Assembly (NCBI GenBank): GCA_030426465.1
Contig: JAUHYK010000007.1
Span: forward strand, 1-64,000
DNA length: 64,000 bases
DNA from: Alphaproteobacteria bacterium
GTDB taxonomy: Bacteria; Pseudomonadota; Alphaproteobacteria; Caulobacterales; Parvularculaceae
Direction of reading: 5' to 3'
The number at the start of each line of letters is the position of its first letter. Positions within the stretch are counted from its first letter, which is position 1. The notes beneath the pieces are model-generated. The model did no database searches. It saw nothing but the letters and a program-made list of their open reading frames with translations, and was not told the origin of the DNA. A program made the translations under genes and the position numbers. Positions 10,237 to 18,616 of this stretch are shown in pieces.

Positions 10237-10533
10237 TCATGAACAATAGGTATCGTAAAGAATCCGAATGACCGCAGCCGCAGCGTCATTTCCAATACTG
10301 TAGTAAATTGTCTGCGCCTCTCGCCTGGTTGTAACGAGCCCCTCTTGGCGGAGCCGGGCAAGATGCTGGGAGACCGTCGCCTGACGCAAGCCAAGCTCTT
10401 CCGTCATTTCACTCACCGACCGTTCACCGTCAGCCATCAGGCACAACAGCATCAGCCTGTGCGGAGACGCCATCGCCTTCAGGAGGTCGGTCGCCTCGCC
10501 TGCATTTTCTTCCATTTCTGCGAACTTGGCCAT
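10237..10533 (-). CDS. bigR: ArsR-family persulfide-sensing repressor (BigR/SqrR type)
   Basis: 98-aa winged-helix ArsR protein with the recognition-helix segment [15 protein letters not shown]. It has exactly two cysteines, C31 and C97, 66 residues apart. The same spacing is known for the redox pair of Rhodobacter SqrR (C41/C107) and Xylella BigR (C42/C108), which form a polysulfide bridge and leave DNA on exposure to reactive sulfur species. It is divergent from a DUF2892 gene and an operon ending in sulfide:quinone oxidoreductase, the expected regulon. A palindrome matching the SqrR operator pattern lies 12 bp upstream of its start, so it probably also represses itself. The downstream end of the gene is unremarkable. 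Confidence 0.92.
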   Translation of the reverse strand: MAKFAEMEENAGEATDLLKAMASPHRLMLLCLMADGERSVSEMTEELGLRQATVSQHLARLRQEGLVTTRREAQTIYYSIGNDAAAAVIRILYDTYCS

Positions 10534-10544
10534 TTTTAACTCTT

Positions 10545-10566
10545 TACATTCGTATATTCGAATGTA
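10545..10566. promoter_or_regulatory. Operator for the BigR/SqrR repressor
   Basis: Perfect 7-bp inverted repeat TACATTC-N8-GAATGTA in the divergent region between the repressor and the DUF2892 gene. It contains ATTC-N8-GAAT, the consensus I recall for SqrR binding sites. Its place just upstream of the repressor start and about 80 bp before the sulfide operon suits dual repression. Confidence 0.8.
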
Positions 10567-10646
10567 TATATCTTATACGAGCCTCGGGCCATAAGTCCAG
10601 TCGCTTCCGGAAAGAGGCAGACACGCCCGAAAAAGGGAGAATATCC

Positions 10647-10850
10647 ATGAATATCGACCGCGCCGTCTTTGCTTTTGCCGGGTTCGTGACCCTGATCGGG
10701 TTGGCGCTCGGCCTACTCGTTCACCCTTACTGGTTCGCTCTTAACGCGTTTGTCGGTCTTAATATGTTCCAGGCTGCGTTCACAGGTTTTTGCCCGCTCG
10801 CCATGATCCTGAAGCGGATGGGGCTCAAGCCGGGAACAGCTTTCGCCTGA
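10647..10850 (+). CDS. DUF2892 (YgaP-like) small membrane protein
   Basis: 67-aa protein with two transmembrane segments (about 8-27 and 29-50) and the family signature [31 protein letters not shown]2892 proteins occur alone or fused to rhodanese domains and are a standard member of BigR/SqrR regulons, where they are linked to sulfur-compound handling or transport. It is the first gene after the operator, with a ribosome site AAAGGGAGA upstream. The function beyond membrane location is not established. Confidence 0.88.
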   Translation: MNIDRAVFAFAGFVTLIGLALGLLVHPYWFALNAFVGLNMFQAAFTGFCPLAMILKRMGLKPGTAFA

Positions 10851-10904
10851 TCCCAGTTCAAGCGTTCAAAAAACAACACAAGAAACCTTGTGGGAGAGCA
10901 CACT

Positions 10905-13544
10905 ATGAATCCCTTGCCGTTGAGCGCCTCGAACAAGCCGGGACTGTATCTTTGGGCGTCTGCGCTTTTCAGCCTGATGTTAATTTTGCTCGTCGCGGCG
11001 CCGACGCTCGCTCCCAAGAGCTTCGCGTTTCTGGAACCGCTGAAAATCGACACCGACCCGGAAAATATGCTTTCCGAGGACGAGCCGGTCCGAATTTTTC
11101 ACAACCAGATGAAACAGGAGTTCACTCTTTACGACCTGGTCGTCGTCGGTGTCGTCAATGAAACTGACGAAAATGGCGTCTTTAATACAGATACGCTTGC
11201 CGACGTTTATGAGCTGACAAAATTTGCAGAAAACATCCGCTGGAGCGACGGCGAAGGTGAAGATCTGGCGCGCAAAGGCGTTATTGCGGTCGACATAATC
11301 GCGCCCTCTACTGTCGATTCCATCGAACAGGCGGGGCTTGGCTCCGTCAGCTTTGATTGGCTCATGCCATCCGCCCCGCAAACGCAGGAACAGGCGCTCG
11401 CCGTGCGCGACCGCGCGCAACGCATCCCGACGCTTAATGACACACTGGTTTCCGGCGATGGCAAGGCGCTGGCGATCTATATTCCGATCACCTCAAAGGA
11501 TGTGAGCTTTCGCGTCGCAAACCAACTGCGAGAGAAGATCGCCACATTTGACGGCGACGCTGTCTATCATATTACTGGCCTGCCCATCGCCCAGGATCAG
11601 TTTGGCGTGGAGATGTTCAAACAGATGGCGATTTCGGCGCCAATGGCGATGGCGCTGATCTTCGCGCTGATGTGGTTTTTCTTCCGCCGCCTCAGCCTGA
11701 TCGTTTCGCCCATGATTGTCGCCATGGTCTCCGTGATCGGCGCTATGGGACTTCTCGTTGTCACCGGCAACACCGTTCACATCATGAGTTCAATGATTCC
11801 GATTTTCGTGATGCCGATCGCGGTGCTTGATGCTGTACACATCCTCTCCGATTTTTACGACCGTTATCCCGCAATAAAAGACCGCCGGAAAACGCTGGAA
11901 CATGTCATGTCCGAATTGTGGAAGCCTATGTTGTTTACAACATTGACGACCTGCGCCGGCTTTGCTTCCCTAGCCTTCACCCCGATTCCGCCTGTTCAGG
12001 TGTTCGGTATCTTCGTCGCCATCGGCGTTTTCTTCGCCTGGTTTTTCACCGTCACCTTGATCCCCGCCTATATCATGGTGATGCCCGAGAAAGCCTTTTC
12101 CGGTTTCGGCATGGGCTCTGGCGGAAAGGAATCCGACCATGAAACCACGCCGCTCGCAAAGTTCTTGCACGGCGTCGGCGATTTCGCTGTCGGCCAGTCA
12201 AAACTCATCGTCGCCGGTTTTCTTCTGGCGCTCACCATCGCCGCCTATGGCGTCACGCAGATCCGCATCAACGATAACCCGGTGAAATGGTTCCATTCGG
12301 ATCATGAAATCCGGGTCGCCGACCGCGCGCTTAATGAGCGTTTCGGCGGCACCTATATGGCCTACCTTACGCTTACCGCCGAAGGCGGCGATGCGCTAGC
12401 GAGCGTCGCTAACGATGCGGGAAAACGTCTAACCGCGCTCGGCACTCCGCAAGCGCAAGATCTTGTGAAAGATGCACAGGCGCTTCGCGGCTCATCGGAG
12501 AGCGTTGACGCATTCCTTTCCGTTTTACGCGGCAAAGCCGAATCCGCCCGCGACGCAACGCAATCCGATGATGACTGGTATGCCTGGGATGACGCTATTC
12601 TCGCCATCGATGCGGCCTCGCAAGCTGAAGAAGTCTTCAAGCAACCCGCAATGCTCGCTTATATCGAAAAGCTTCAGGCGCATCTCGCCTCGACCGGACT
12701 TGTGGGTAAGTCGAACGCTGTAACAGATATCGTGAAAACGGTTCACCGCGACCTGTTCCTTGGAGAAGCGGAGGCCTATCGTATTCCCGATACGCCCGAA
12801 GCTGTGGCCCAGACCCTGATCACCTACCAGAACAGCCACCGGCCGCAGGATCTCTTCAAACTCGTCACACCCGACTTCAAAAAAACGGTGCTGTGGCTTC
12901 AGCTGAAGAGCGGCGATAATGTCGACATGAGCGCCGTCATAAAATCTGTCGATGACTTCGTCGCACAGAACCCGCCGCCAATGGCTGTAAGCCATAACTG
13001 GTTCGGCCTGACCTACATCAATGTGGCGTGGCAACAGAAGATGGTGTCAGGCATGGCGAAAGCATTTCTTGGCAGTTTCATCATGGTGCTGATCCTGATG
13101 ACCGTCCTTTTCCGCTCCTTCGCCTGGGGCCTTCTCTCCATGGCGCCGCTGACGGTGACGATCGGCGTCATCTATGGGGTAATTGGCCTGATCGGCAAAG
13201 ATTACGACATGCCCGTGGCTGTTCTGTCTTCTCTCAGCCTTGGCCTCGCCATCGATTACGCGATTCACTTCAACGCGCGTGCGCGGCAGCTCTATGAAGG
13301 CATTGGCGACTGGGTTCTCACAGCGAAACAGGCGTTTGGCGAACCGGCGCGCGCGATTTTCCGCAATGTGATCGTGATCGGCGTTGGCTTTCTGCCGCTG
13401 CTGCTCGCGCCGCTGGTTCCTTATCAAACCGTGGGCGTTTTCATTTCAGCGATCCTCTTCCTCGCCGGTGTCGCAACCCTCTTGGGGCTACCCGCCTTGA
13501 TCACCATATTTAAGAAAACACTGTTCCCGGAAAGGAGAGCATAA
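10905..13544 (+). CDS. MMPL/RND-family membrane transporter
   Basis: 879-aa protein with RND/MMPL architecture: one N-terminal membrane helix, a periplasmic domain, a cluster of about six helices (residues 225-400, including the region after MAISAPMAMALIFALMWFF), a second periplasmic domain, and a second helix cluster from about 690 to the end. I chose the ATG at 10905 because GGAGAG lies 7 bp before it; an in-frame GTG exists at 10890. Its stop overlaps the next ATG by one base, so the two are translationally coupled. MMPL proteins paired with LolA-like and barrel proteins are thought to move hydrophobic cargo, such as lipids, across the envelope. The cargo here is unknown; co-regulation with sulfide oxidation suggests sulfane sulfur or a damaged lipid, which is inference. 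Confidence 0.9.
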   Translation: MNPLPLSASNKPGLYLWASALFSLMLILLVAAPTLAPKSFAFLEPLKIDTDPENMLSEDEPVRIFHNQMKQEFTLYDLVVVGVVNETDENGVFNTDTLADVYELTKFAENIRWSDGEGEDLARKGVIAVDIIAPSTVDSIEQAGLGSVSFDWLMPSAPQTQEQALAVRDRAQRIPTLNDTLVSGDGKALAIYIPITSKDVSFRVANQLREKIATFDGDAVYHITGLPIAQDQFGVEMFKQMAISAPMAMALIFALMWFFFRRLSLIVSPMIVAMVSVIGAMGLLVVTGNTVHIMSSMIPIFVMPIAVLDAVHILSDFYDRYPAIKDRRKTLEHVMSELWKPMLFTTLTTCAGFASLAFTPIPPVQVFGIFVAIGVFFAWFFTVTLIPAYIMVMPEKAFSGFGMGSGGKESDHETTPLAKFLHGVGDFAVGQSKLIVAGFLLALTIAAYGVTQIRINDNPVKWFHSDHEIRVADRALNERFGGTYMAYLTLTAEGGDALASVANDAGKRLTALGTPQAQDLVKDAQALRGSSESVDAFLSVLRGKAESARDATQSDDDWYAWDDAILAIDAASQAEEVFKQPAMLAYIEKLQAHLASTGLVGKSNAVTDIVKTVHRDLFLGEAEAYRIPDTPEAVAQTLITYQNSHRPQDLFKLVTPDFKKTVLWLQLKSGDNVDMSAVIKSVDDFVAQNPPPMAVSHNWFGLTYINVAWQQKMVSGMAKAFLGSFIMVLILMTVLFRSFAWGLLSMAPLTVTIGVIYGVIGLIGKDYDMPVAVLSSLSLGLAIDYAIHFNARARQLYEGIGDWVLTAKQAFGEPARAIFRNVIVIGVGFLPLLLAPLVPYQTVGVFISAILFLAGVATLLGLPALITIFKKTLFPERRA

Positions 13545-14335
13545 TGTTTGTCAAAAAACTTGTTACAACAGCAGCCATAGCAACTCTTTCAATCTCAACA
13601 GCGTTTGCGCAGGACGTTCAGGAGATTGTCAACAAGGCGAGCGTCGCCGCCTACTACCAGGGCGAGGATGGCCGCGCGAAAGTGCACATGTCGATCAAGG
13701 ATGCACAAGGGCGCGAGCGCACGCGCGACTTCGTCATTCTTCGCAAGGATGTCGACAATGTCGATAACGGGGAACAGCGTTTCTATGTGTTCTTTGAACG
13801 CCCCGCCGATGTGAACAAAACATCTTTCCTTGTCTGGAAACATGCTGACGCCGATGACGATCGCTGGCTTTATCTGCCTGCACTCGACCTGGTCAAACGC
13901 ATCGCACCGTCTGACGAACGCACCAGCTTTGTTGGCTCACATTTCTTCTATGAAGATGTCTCAGGCCGTGGACCGGAGGAAGACAACCATGTTCTGGAAG
14001 AAGAAACAGACGATTATTACGTCGTAAACTCTACACCAAAAGACACCGCGGGCGTTGAATTCACCAGCTATAAAAACTGGATACACAAAACGACGTTGAT
14101 TCCGGTGAAAACGGAATATTACGACGAAAGCGGTGACGCGTATCGCACCTACACAGCGCTCGGCGTTGAGACCATTGACGGTAAGCCAACTGTCGTAAAA
14201 TCGTCCATGGCGGATACGCGCATCGGCGGCGTAACGGAAATGCAATATTCTGAAGTCGCCTATGACACAGGTCTGCCGGAGGATATTTTTTCCGAGCGTT
14301 ACCTGCGCAATCCGCCGCGACGCGAACTGCGCTAA
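13544..14335 (+). CDS. Outer-membrane lipoprotein-sorting-like (LolA-fold) periplasmic protein
   Basis: 263 aa with signal peptide MFVKKLVTTAAIATLSISTAFA and the features of the LolA_like / outer membrane lipoprotein-sorting family: RDFVILRK, FERPADVNKTSFLVWKH, DDRWLYLPALDLVKRI, and the terminal IFSERYLRNPP. The fold is a half-barrel that carries lipid or lipoprotein acyl chains through the periplasm. It overlaps the stop of the MMPL gene and precedes a barrel gene by 18 bp, so the three probably form an inner-membrane, periplasm and outer-membrane relay. Confidence 0.88.
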   Translation: MFVKKLVTTAAIATLSISTAFAQDVQEIVNKASVAAYYQGEDGRAKVHMSIKDAQGRERTRDFVILRKDVDNVDNGEQRFYVFFERPADVNKTSFLVWKHADADDDRWLYLPALDLVKRIAPSDERTSFVGSHFFYEDVSGRGPEEDNHVLEEETDDYYVVNSTPKDTAGVEFTSYKNWIHKTTLIPVKTEYYDESGDAYRTYTALGVETIDGKPTVVKSSMADTRIGGVTEMQYSEVAYDTGLPEDIFSERYLRNPPRRELR

Positions 14336-14353
14336 AGGAGAAGGCGGCGCGCG

Positions 14354-15850
14354 ATGAAGCTGAAAACTATCTTGACTGCTGCATTGCTGGGCGTGACACC
14401 CGCAATTGCTCAGGACGCGCCGCCGCTTCCCGCCGGGCTGTCGAGTAGTGACGCTCAGGAAGAAGCCGACAAAAAAGACAGATCCTCCAGCGCGCCAACA
14501 TTGCCATCCGGGCTAGACGACAATACGGCCCCGACGCTTCCCTCAGGCCTTGGGGAACCGACAGGTCCTGCCCTACCCCCAGGCCTCGCTGGAAATGAAA
14601 GCGAGACAGAAGAAACAACGCTTTCCAACACAAACGAACCTTTTTCGGCGCCATTCGGCCTCACCGGCTTTATTGAAGCGCGGGCTGGTGCGCGGATCGT
14701 CAGCGATCCCACACAAAAAACGCTTTCAATCGGCGAAATACGGGCTCAGCTAGGGCGCGACATAGAAACTCGCCACGCGACCTTTCGTTTTGTCGGCGAC
14801 TTTTTCTATGATCAGGTGGAAGATGTCAGCGATGTCGATCTCGAAACCGGCCGCGGCTTTTTCGACCTGCGCGAAGCAAATGTCCTCGTCCGTCCATTAG
14901 AGTTTCTCGACATCAAAGCGGGCCGTCAGATTCTGACCTGGGGCGTCGGCGATCTCGTCTTTATCAACGACCTCTTTCCAAAAGACTTCCGGTCTTTTTT
15001 CATCGGTCGCGATGACGAATATTTGAAAGCCCCCTCAGATGCGATCCGCATCTCCGCTTTCAGCAACATCGCTAACATTGAGTTTGTGTACACGCCGCGT
15101 TTCGATGCTGACCGCTTCATCTCCGGCGATCGGATTTCATATTATAACCCTGCGCTAGGCCGCACCGCCGGCCGCGATGCAGTCATCACGCCTGAGGCGC
15201 GCGACGACTGGTTTTCAGAAGATGAATTCGCCGCCCGGGCTTACCGCAACATCGCCGGTTTCGAAACTGCGCTTTACGGCTATGCGGGGTACTGGAAAAC
15301 ACCGGAAGGTCAAACTCCCACGGGAGAACCTTTCCACCCTCGCCTCGCTGTCATCGGGGGCAGTCTACGCGGACCTGTACGCGGCGGCATCCTGACTGCT
15401 GAAGCTGGACACTATTTCAGCCGCGACGACCTTTCCGGCGCCGATCCTTTCATCCGCAACAGCGAAACCCGCTTTCTGGTTGGGTATGAGCGAGAAATCG
15501 CCAGCGAACTCACAGCCTCTGTTCAGTATGTTGGAGAAATTCTCTCCGACTACGCAGCGCTCTCCAGCTCTCTCCCCCCCGGAGCCGCGGCGCCTGACCG
15601 GATGCGCCATGTGGTGACGCTGCGACTGACCAAACTCATGCTCAACCAGAATCTCACCCTTTCAGGCTTTAATTTCTGGAGCCCCAATGAAAAGGACGGG
15701 TATTTCCGTTTCCGCGCTTCCTACAAACTCAATGACGCCTGGCTCACCGAGGCTGGCGGCAACATTTTTTACGGGTCAAACGAAAACACCTTCTTTGGCC
15801 AGCTTCAGGACAACACCAATCTGTTTGTCGGCGTAAGACGAAATTTTTAA
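14354..15850 (+). CDS. Outer-membrane beta-barrel protein with N-terminal LPxGL repeats
   Basis: 498 aa. Signal peptide to about residue 19 (VTPAIA). Residues 24-85 are low complexity with four copies of a P-x-LP-x-GL motif (PPLPAGL, PTLPSGL twice, PALPPGL). From about 97 the protein has alternating amphipathic strands and ends in VGVRRNF, a C-terminal Phe typical of BAM substrates. It resembles the DUF1302-type barrels found with MMPL and LolA-like genes. The central WGVGDLVFINDLFPKDFRSFF segment is typical of such barrels. It is likely the outer-membrane member of the relay encoded by the two preceding genes. The proline-rich linker may reach through the periplasm to its partners; that is inference. 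Confidence 0.82.
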   Translation: MKLKTILTAALLGVTPAIAQDAPPLPAGLSSSDAQEEADKKDRSSSAPTLPSGLDDNTAPTLPSGLGEPTGPALPPGLAGNESETEETTLSNTNEPFSAPFGLTGFIEARAGARIVSDPTQKTLSIGEIRAQLGRDIETRHATFRFVGDFFYDQVEDVSDVDLETGRGFFDLREANVLVRPLEFLDIKAGRQILTWGVGDLVFINDLFPKDFRSFFIGRDDEYLKAPSDAIRISAFSNIANIEFVYTPRFDADRFISGDRISYYNPALGRTAGRDAVITPEARDDWFSEDEFAARAYRNIAGFETALYGYAGYWKTPEGQTPTGEPFHPRLAVIGGSLRGPVRGGILTAEAGHYFSRDDLSGADPFIRNSETRFLVGYEREIASELTASVQYVGEILSDYAALSSSLPPGAAAPDRMRHVVTLRLTKLMLNQNLTLSGFNFWSPNEKDGYFRFRASYKLNDAWLTEAGGNIFYGSNENTFFGQLQDNTNLFVGVRRNF

Positions 15851-15891
15851 ACGCGCAGCATGTCTGACGCGATAATGAAAGAGAGGAAATC

Positions 15892-17166
15892 ATGGCTCAT
15901 ATCGTAGTGCTGGGCGGAGGCCTTGGCGGTGTCGTGATGGCGTATGAGGTCCGCGCCACAGCCCGCAAAGAAGACACGGTCACGGTCATTTCCGATAAGC
16001 CGAGCTTTGATTTTACACCATCAAACCCATGGGTCGCCGTCGGCTGGCGCACACCGGAACAAATCAGCGTTGAGCTTGAAAAACCGCTGGCGAGAAAGAA
16101 CATTGACTTCATTCCAGTCGCAGCCACCAAGCTTCGCCCGGAGGCGAGCTCCATTGAGTTGGCGGATGGACGCACCGTCACTTATGATTTTTTGATTATC
16201 GCAACCGGCCCTGAGCTCGCCTTTGACGAGATCGAGGGACTTGGGCCTAATGGCGGCCACACACAGTCCGTCTGCACAACGCCACATGCAAAATCAGCTC
16301 ATGTCGCCTTCGAAGAATTCGTCAAGAATCCGGGGCCCATTGTCGTTGGCGCGGTCCAGGGCGCATCATGTTTCGGACCGGCCTATGAATTTGCCTTCAT
16401 TCTCGACGCAGAACTGCGTAAACGGAAAATCCGGGACAAGGTTCCCATGACCTTTGTCACCTCCGAACCCTATATCGGTCATTTGGGCCTGGACGGCGTG
16501 GGCGACACAAAATCCCTTCTGGAATCGCAATTACGCGAACATCACATCAAATGGATCACCAATGCGAAGGTCAAGACTGTCAGCGCTGACAAGATGCAGG
16601 TTGAAGAGCTGGACGAAAACGGGAATCTGAAAACCGAGCATGAGGTCGCAGCTTCATACTCAATGCTGCTGCCGGCGTTTCGGGGCATCCCGGCTGTGCG
16701 CGACATTGAAGGCCTCGTCAATCCACGCGGCTTTATCATTGTCGACAAGAACCAGCGCAATCCGACTTACAAGAATATCTTTTCTGTGGGCGTCTGTGTC
16801 GCCATACCGCCCATTGGGCCAACGCCCGTTCCTGTTGGCGTTCCGAAAACCGGCTTTATGATTGAGTCCATGACCGCCGCAACTGCGGAGAATATTGGAG
16901 AGATATTGAACGGCGCTGAACCAACCCATGAAGCGACCTGGAACGCCATGTGCCTCGCTGATTTCGGCGATGGCGGCGTTGCCTTTGTCGCGATGCCGCA
17001 AATCCCGCCGCGCAACGTTAACTGGGCGGCGGAAGGCAGATGGGTGCATCTCGCCAAAGTCGCGTTTGAAAAATATTTCCTCGGAAAGGTCAAAAGCGGC
17101 AAGACCGAACCATATTATGAAAAGGCTGCTTTAAAGCTCCTTGGACTTGAAAAGCTCAAGACTTGA
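15892..17166 (+). CDS. sqr: Sulfide:quinone oxidoreductase
   Basis: 424-aa FAD enzyme that oxidises sulfide to polysulfide or sulfane sulfur and passes electrons to the quinone pool at the membrane. The N-terminal FAD-binding GGGLGG lies at 8-13. The three catalytic cysteines of type I SQR are present at C128 (SVCTTPHA), C160 (GASCFGPAYEF) and C354, essentially the positions known in Acidithiobacillus ferrooxidans SQR (128, 160, 356). The second dinucleotide region and the VPVGVPKTGFMIE segment fit the family, and the C-terminal amphipathic end fits membrane attachment. A strong site AGAGGAAATC precedes the ATG. It is the last gene of the BigR/SqrR-controlled operon and gives the operon its biochemical identity. 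Confidence 0.95.
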   Translation: MAHIVVLGGGLGGVVMAYEVRATARKEDTVTVISDKPSFDFTPSNPWVAVGWRTPEQISVELEKPLARKNIDFIPVAATKLRPEASSIELADGRTVTYDFLIIATGPELAFDEIEGLGPNGGHTQSVCTTPHAKSAHVAFEEFVKNPGPIVVGAVQGASCFGPAYEFAFILDAELRKRKIRDKVPMTFVTSEPYIGHLGLDGVGDTKSLLESQLREHHIKWITNAKVKTVSADKMQVEELDENGNLKTEHEVAASYSMLLPAFRGIPAVRDIEGLVNPRGFIIVDKNQRNPTYKNIFSVGVCVAIPPIGPTPVPVGVPKTGFMIESMTAATAENIGEILNGAEPTHEATWNAMCLADFGDGGVAFVAMPQIPPRNVNWAAEGRWVHLAKVAFEKYFLGKVKSGKTEPYYEKAALKLLGLEKLKT

Positions 17167-17247
17167 TCGTGGCTATAATATTCTGCTGATATTTCCGGCG
17201 CGCTGGTAAAGTGCTGACAGGTTAATAAGCATCAATCAGTAATGCAC

Positions 17248-17263
17248 ACGGGTTTTATCCCGT
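17248..17263. terminator. Hairpin between convergent genes
   Basis: Stem ACGGG/CCCGT with loop TTTTAT, lying between the convergent ends of sqr and the NodT-type gene. There is no long T-run, so it is at best a weak terminator. Confidence 0.35.
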
Positions 17264-17269
17264 ACGACG

Positions 17270-18613
17270 TCACCCGTTCCAGCCGCCGCCAATGGCGCCA
17301 TACAGATCAACCGCCGCCGACAAGCGATCAAGCCTGCCTTGCACCAGACTGTCGGACGCACTGAAGGCTGTGGACTGCGCATTCAACAGGCTCGTCAGAT
17401 TATCGGCGCCTGAGCGATATCTGATTTCTGCGAGAGACAGTGACTGCAGCGCTGCATCCCGGGCGATGATAAGTTGTTCTTCACGCTGTTCAGCTGTCGC
17501 GAGCGCGCTGAGACTGACATCAACATCGCGCAGTGCGTTAAGCGTCGCCTGACGATAGCGTGCGATCTGCTGCTCGACCCGCGCTTCTGCGGAATCAAGT
17601 TGCCCTTCCAGGCGCCCGCCGGTGAAAATCGGCGCCGCAAGAGAGGCCGCCAGCGAACCGATGACGCTGGCTCCAGCCGTCAGCCCGGCATTCGCGCCAG
17701 CAGAAAGATCGATGGAGGGAAAGAAAGCCCGCTGCGCTGCGGCGACATTCGCATCGGCGGCGCGCAGTTGCGCCTCGGCGCTGAGCAGGTCCGGGCGCCG
17801 CAGTAACAATTCGGATGGCATGCCTGGATTAATCGCAGGCGGGGTCATCGCCAGAATGTCGCCCTCCGGCGCTTCATAACCTTGGGGCGGACGGCCCAGC
17901 AGCACAGACAGAGCGGTCTCGAGGCTCACCAGCTGTTGCTCGATTTGGGGAACGCGCGCGCGCGCATTGGCAAGAGACGCCTTCTGGCTTTCAACATCAA
18001 ATCGCGAAACATCGCCGGCGTCGTAACGGGTCTCAATGATATCGAAAATACGTTCGGAAATTTCCAGATTGGAACGTGCGACATCAAGGCGTTCGCGCGC
18101 GGCGAGAACCGAGAAATAGGTAAACGCGACATCAGACGCCACGGTAAGTTCAAGGGCGCGCTGATCGAAAACTTGCGCGTCATACCCGGCGCGTGCGGCG
18201 GCGCGGCTCGCTCGGTTCTGCCCGAAGAGGTCAAGCTGATATGAGGCGGAGCCTCGCGCGGACGCCGACACATCGTCAAGGCCGCCCCCTTCGGTGTTGG
18301 ATGAAGCTGAAGCGCCTGCGCTCAATTGCGGGAACAAGGACGCATTCGCGACTCTCACCGATGCGCGCGCGGATTGGAGCGCCGCGACCCCTCCGGCAAG
18401 GTCCTGATTGGCGGCAAGCGCCTGTTCGATCAAAATGTTGAGTTCATCGTCTTGGAAACTCGTCCACCACAAAACATCTTCTTTTTCAACAGCGTTCAAC
18501 TCACCGGCATAATCATAACTCACCGGCATTTGGGTTAGTTCGCTGACCGGCGGCGAAGCCGTAGCACAGGCGGCGAGAGATAGCGCTGTCGCGGATAGGA
18601 ATATTCTTTTCAT
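17270..18613 (-). CDS. NodT-family outer-membrane efflux lipoprotein (TolC-like)
   Basis: 447 aa. Lipoprotein signal with lipobox SLAAC at about residue 16, then the duplicated long-helix domains of the outer membrane factor family, including ALAANQDLAGGVAALQSARA and LRRPDLLSAEAQLRAADANV, and the C-terminal half-repeat ending LYGAIGGGWNG. It forms a trimeric channel-tunnel. It is the last gene of a macA-macB-oprM-like operon, with its start 3 bp after the macB stop, so it is the cognate exit duct. Confidence 0.93.
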   Translation of the reverse strand: MKRIFLSATALSLAACATASPPVSELTQMPVSYDYAGELNAVEKEDVLWWTSFQDDELNILIEQALAANQDLAGGVAALQSARASVRVANASLFPQLSAGASASSNTEGGGLDDVSASARGSASYQLDLFGQNRASRAAARAGYDAQVFDQRALELTVASDVAFTYFSVLAARERLDVARSNLEISERIFDIIETRYDAGDVSRFDVESQKASLANARARVPQIEQQLVSLETALSVLLGRPPQGYEAPEGDILAMTPPAINPGMPSELLLRRPDLLSAEAQLRAADANVAAAQRAFFPSIDLSAGANAGLTAGASVIGSLAASLAAPIFTGGRLEGQLDSAEARVEQQIARYRQATLNALRDVDVSLSALATAEQREEQLIIARDAALQSLSLAEIRYRSGADNLTSLLNAQSTAFSASDSLVQGRLDRLSAAVDLYGAIGGGWNG

Positions 18614-18616
18614 GTT

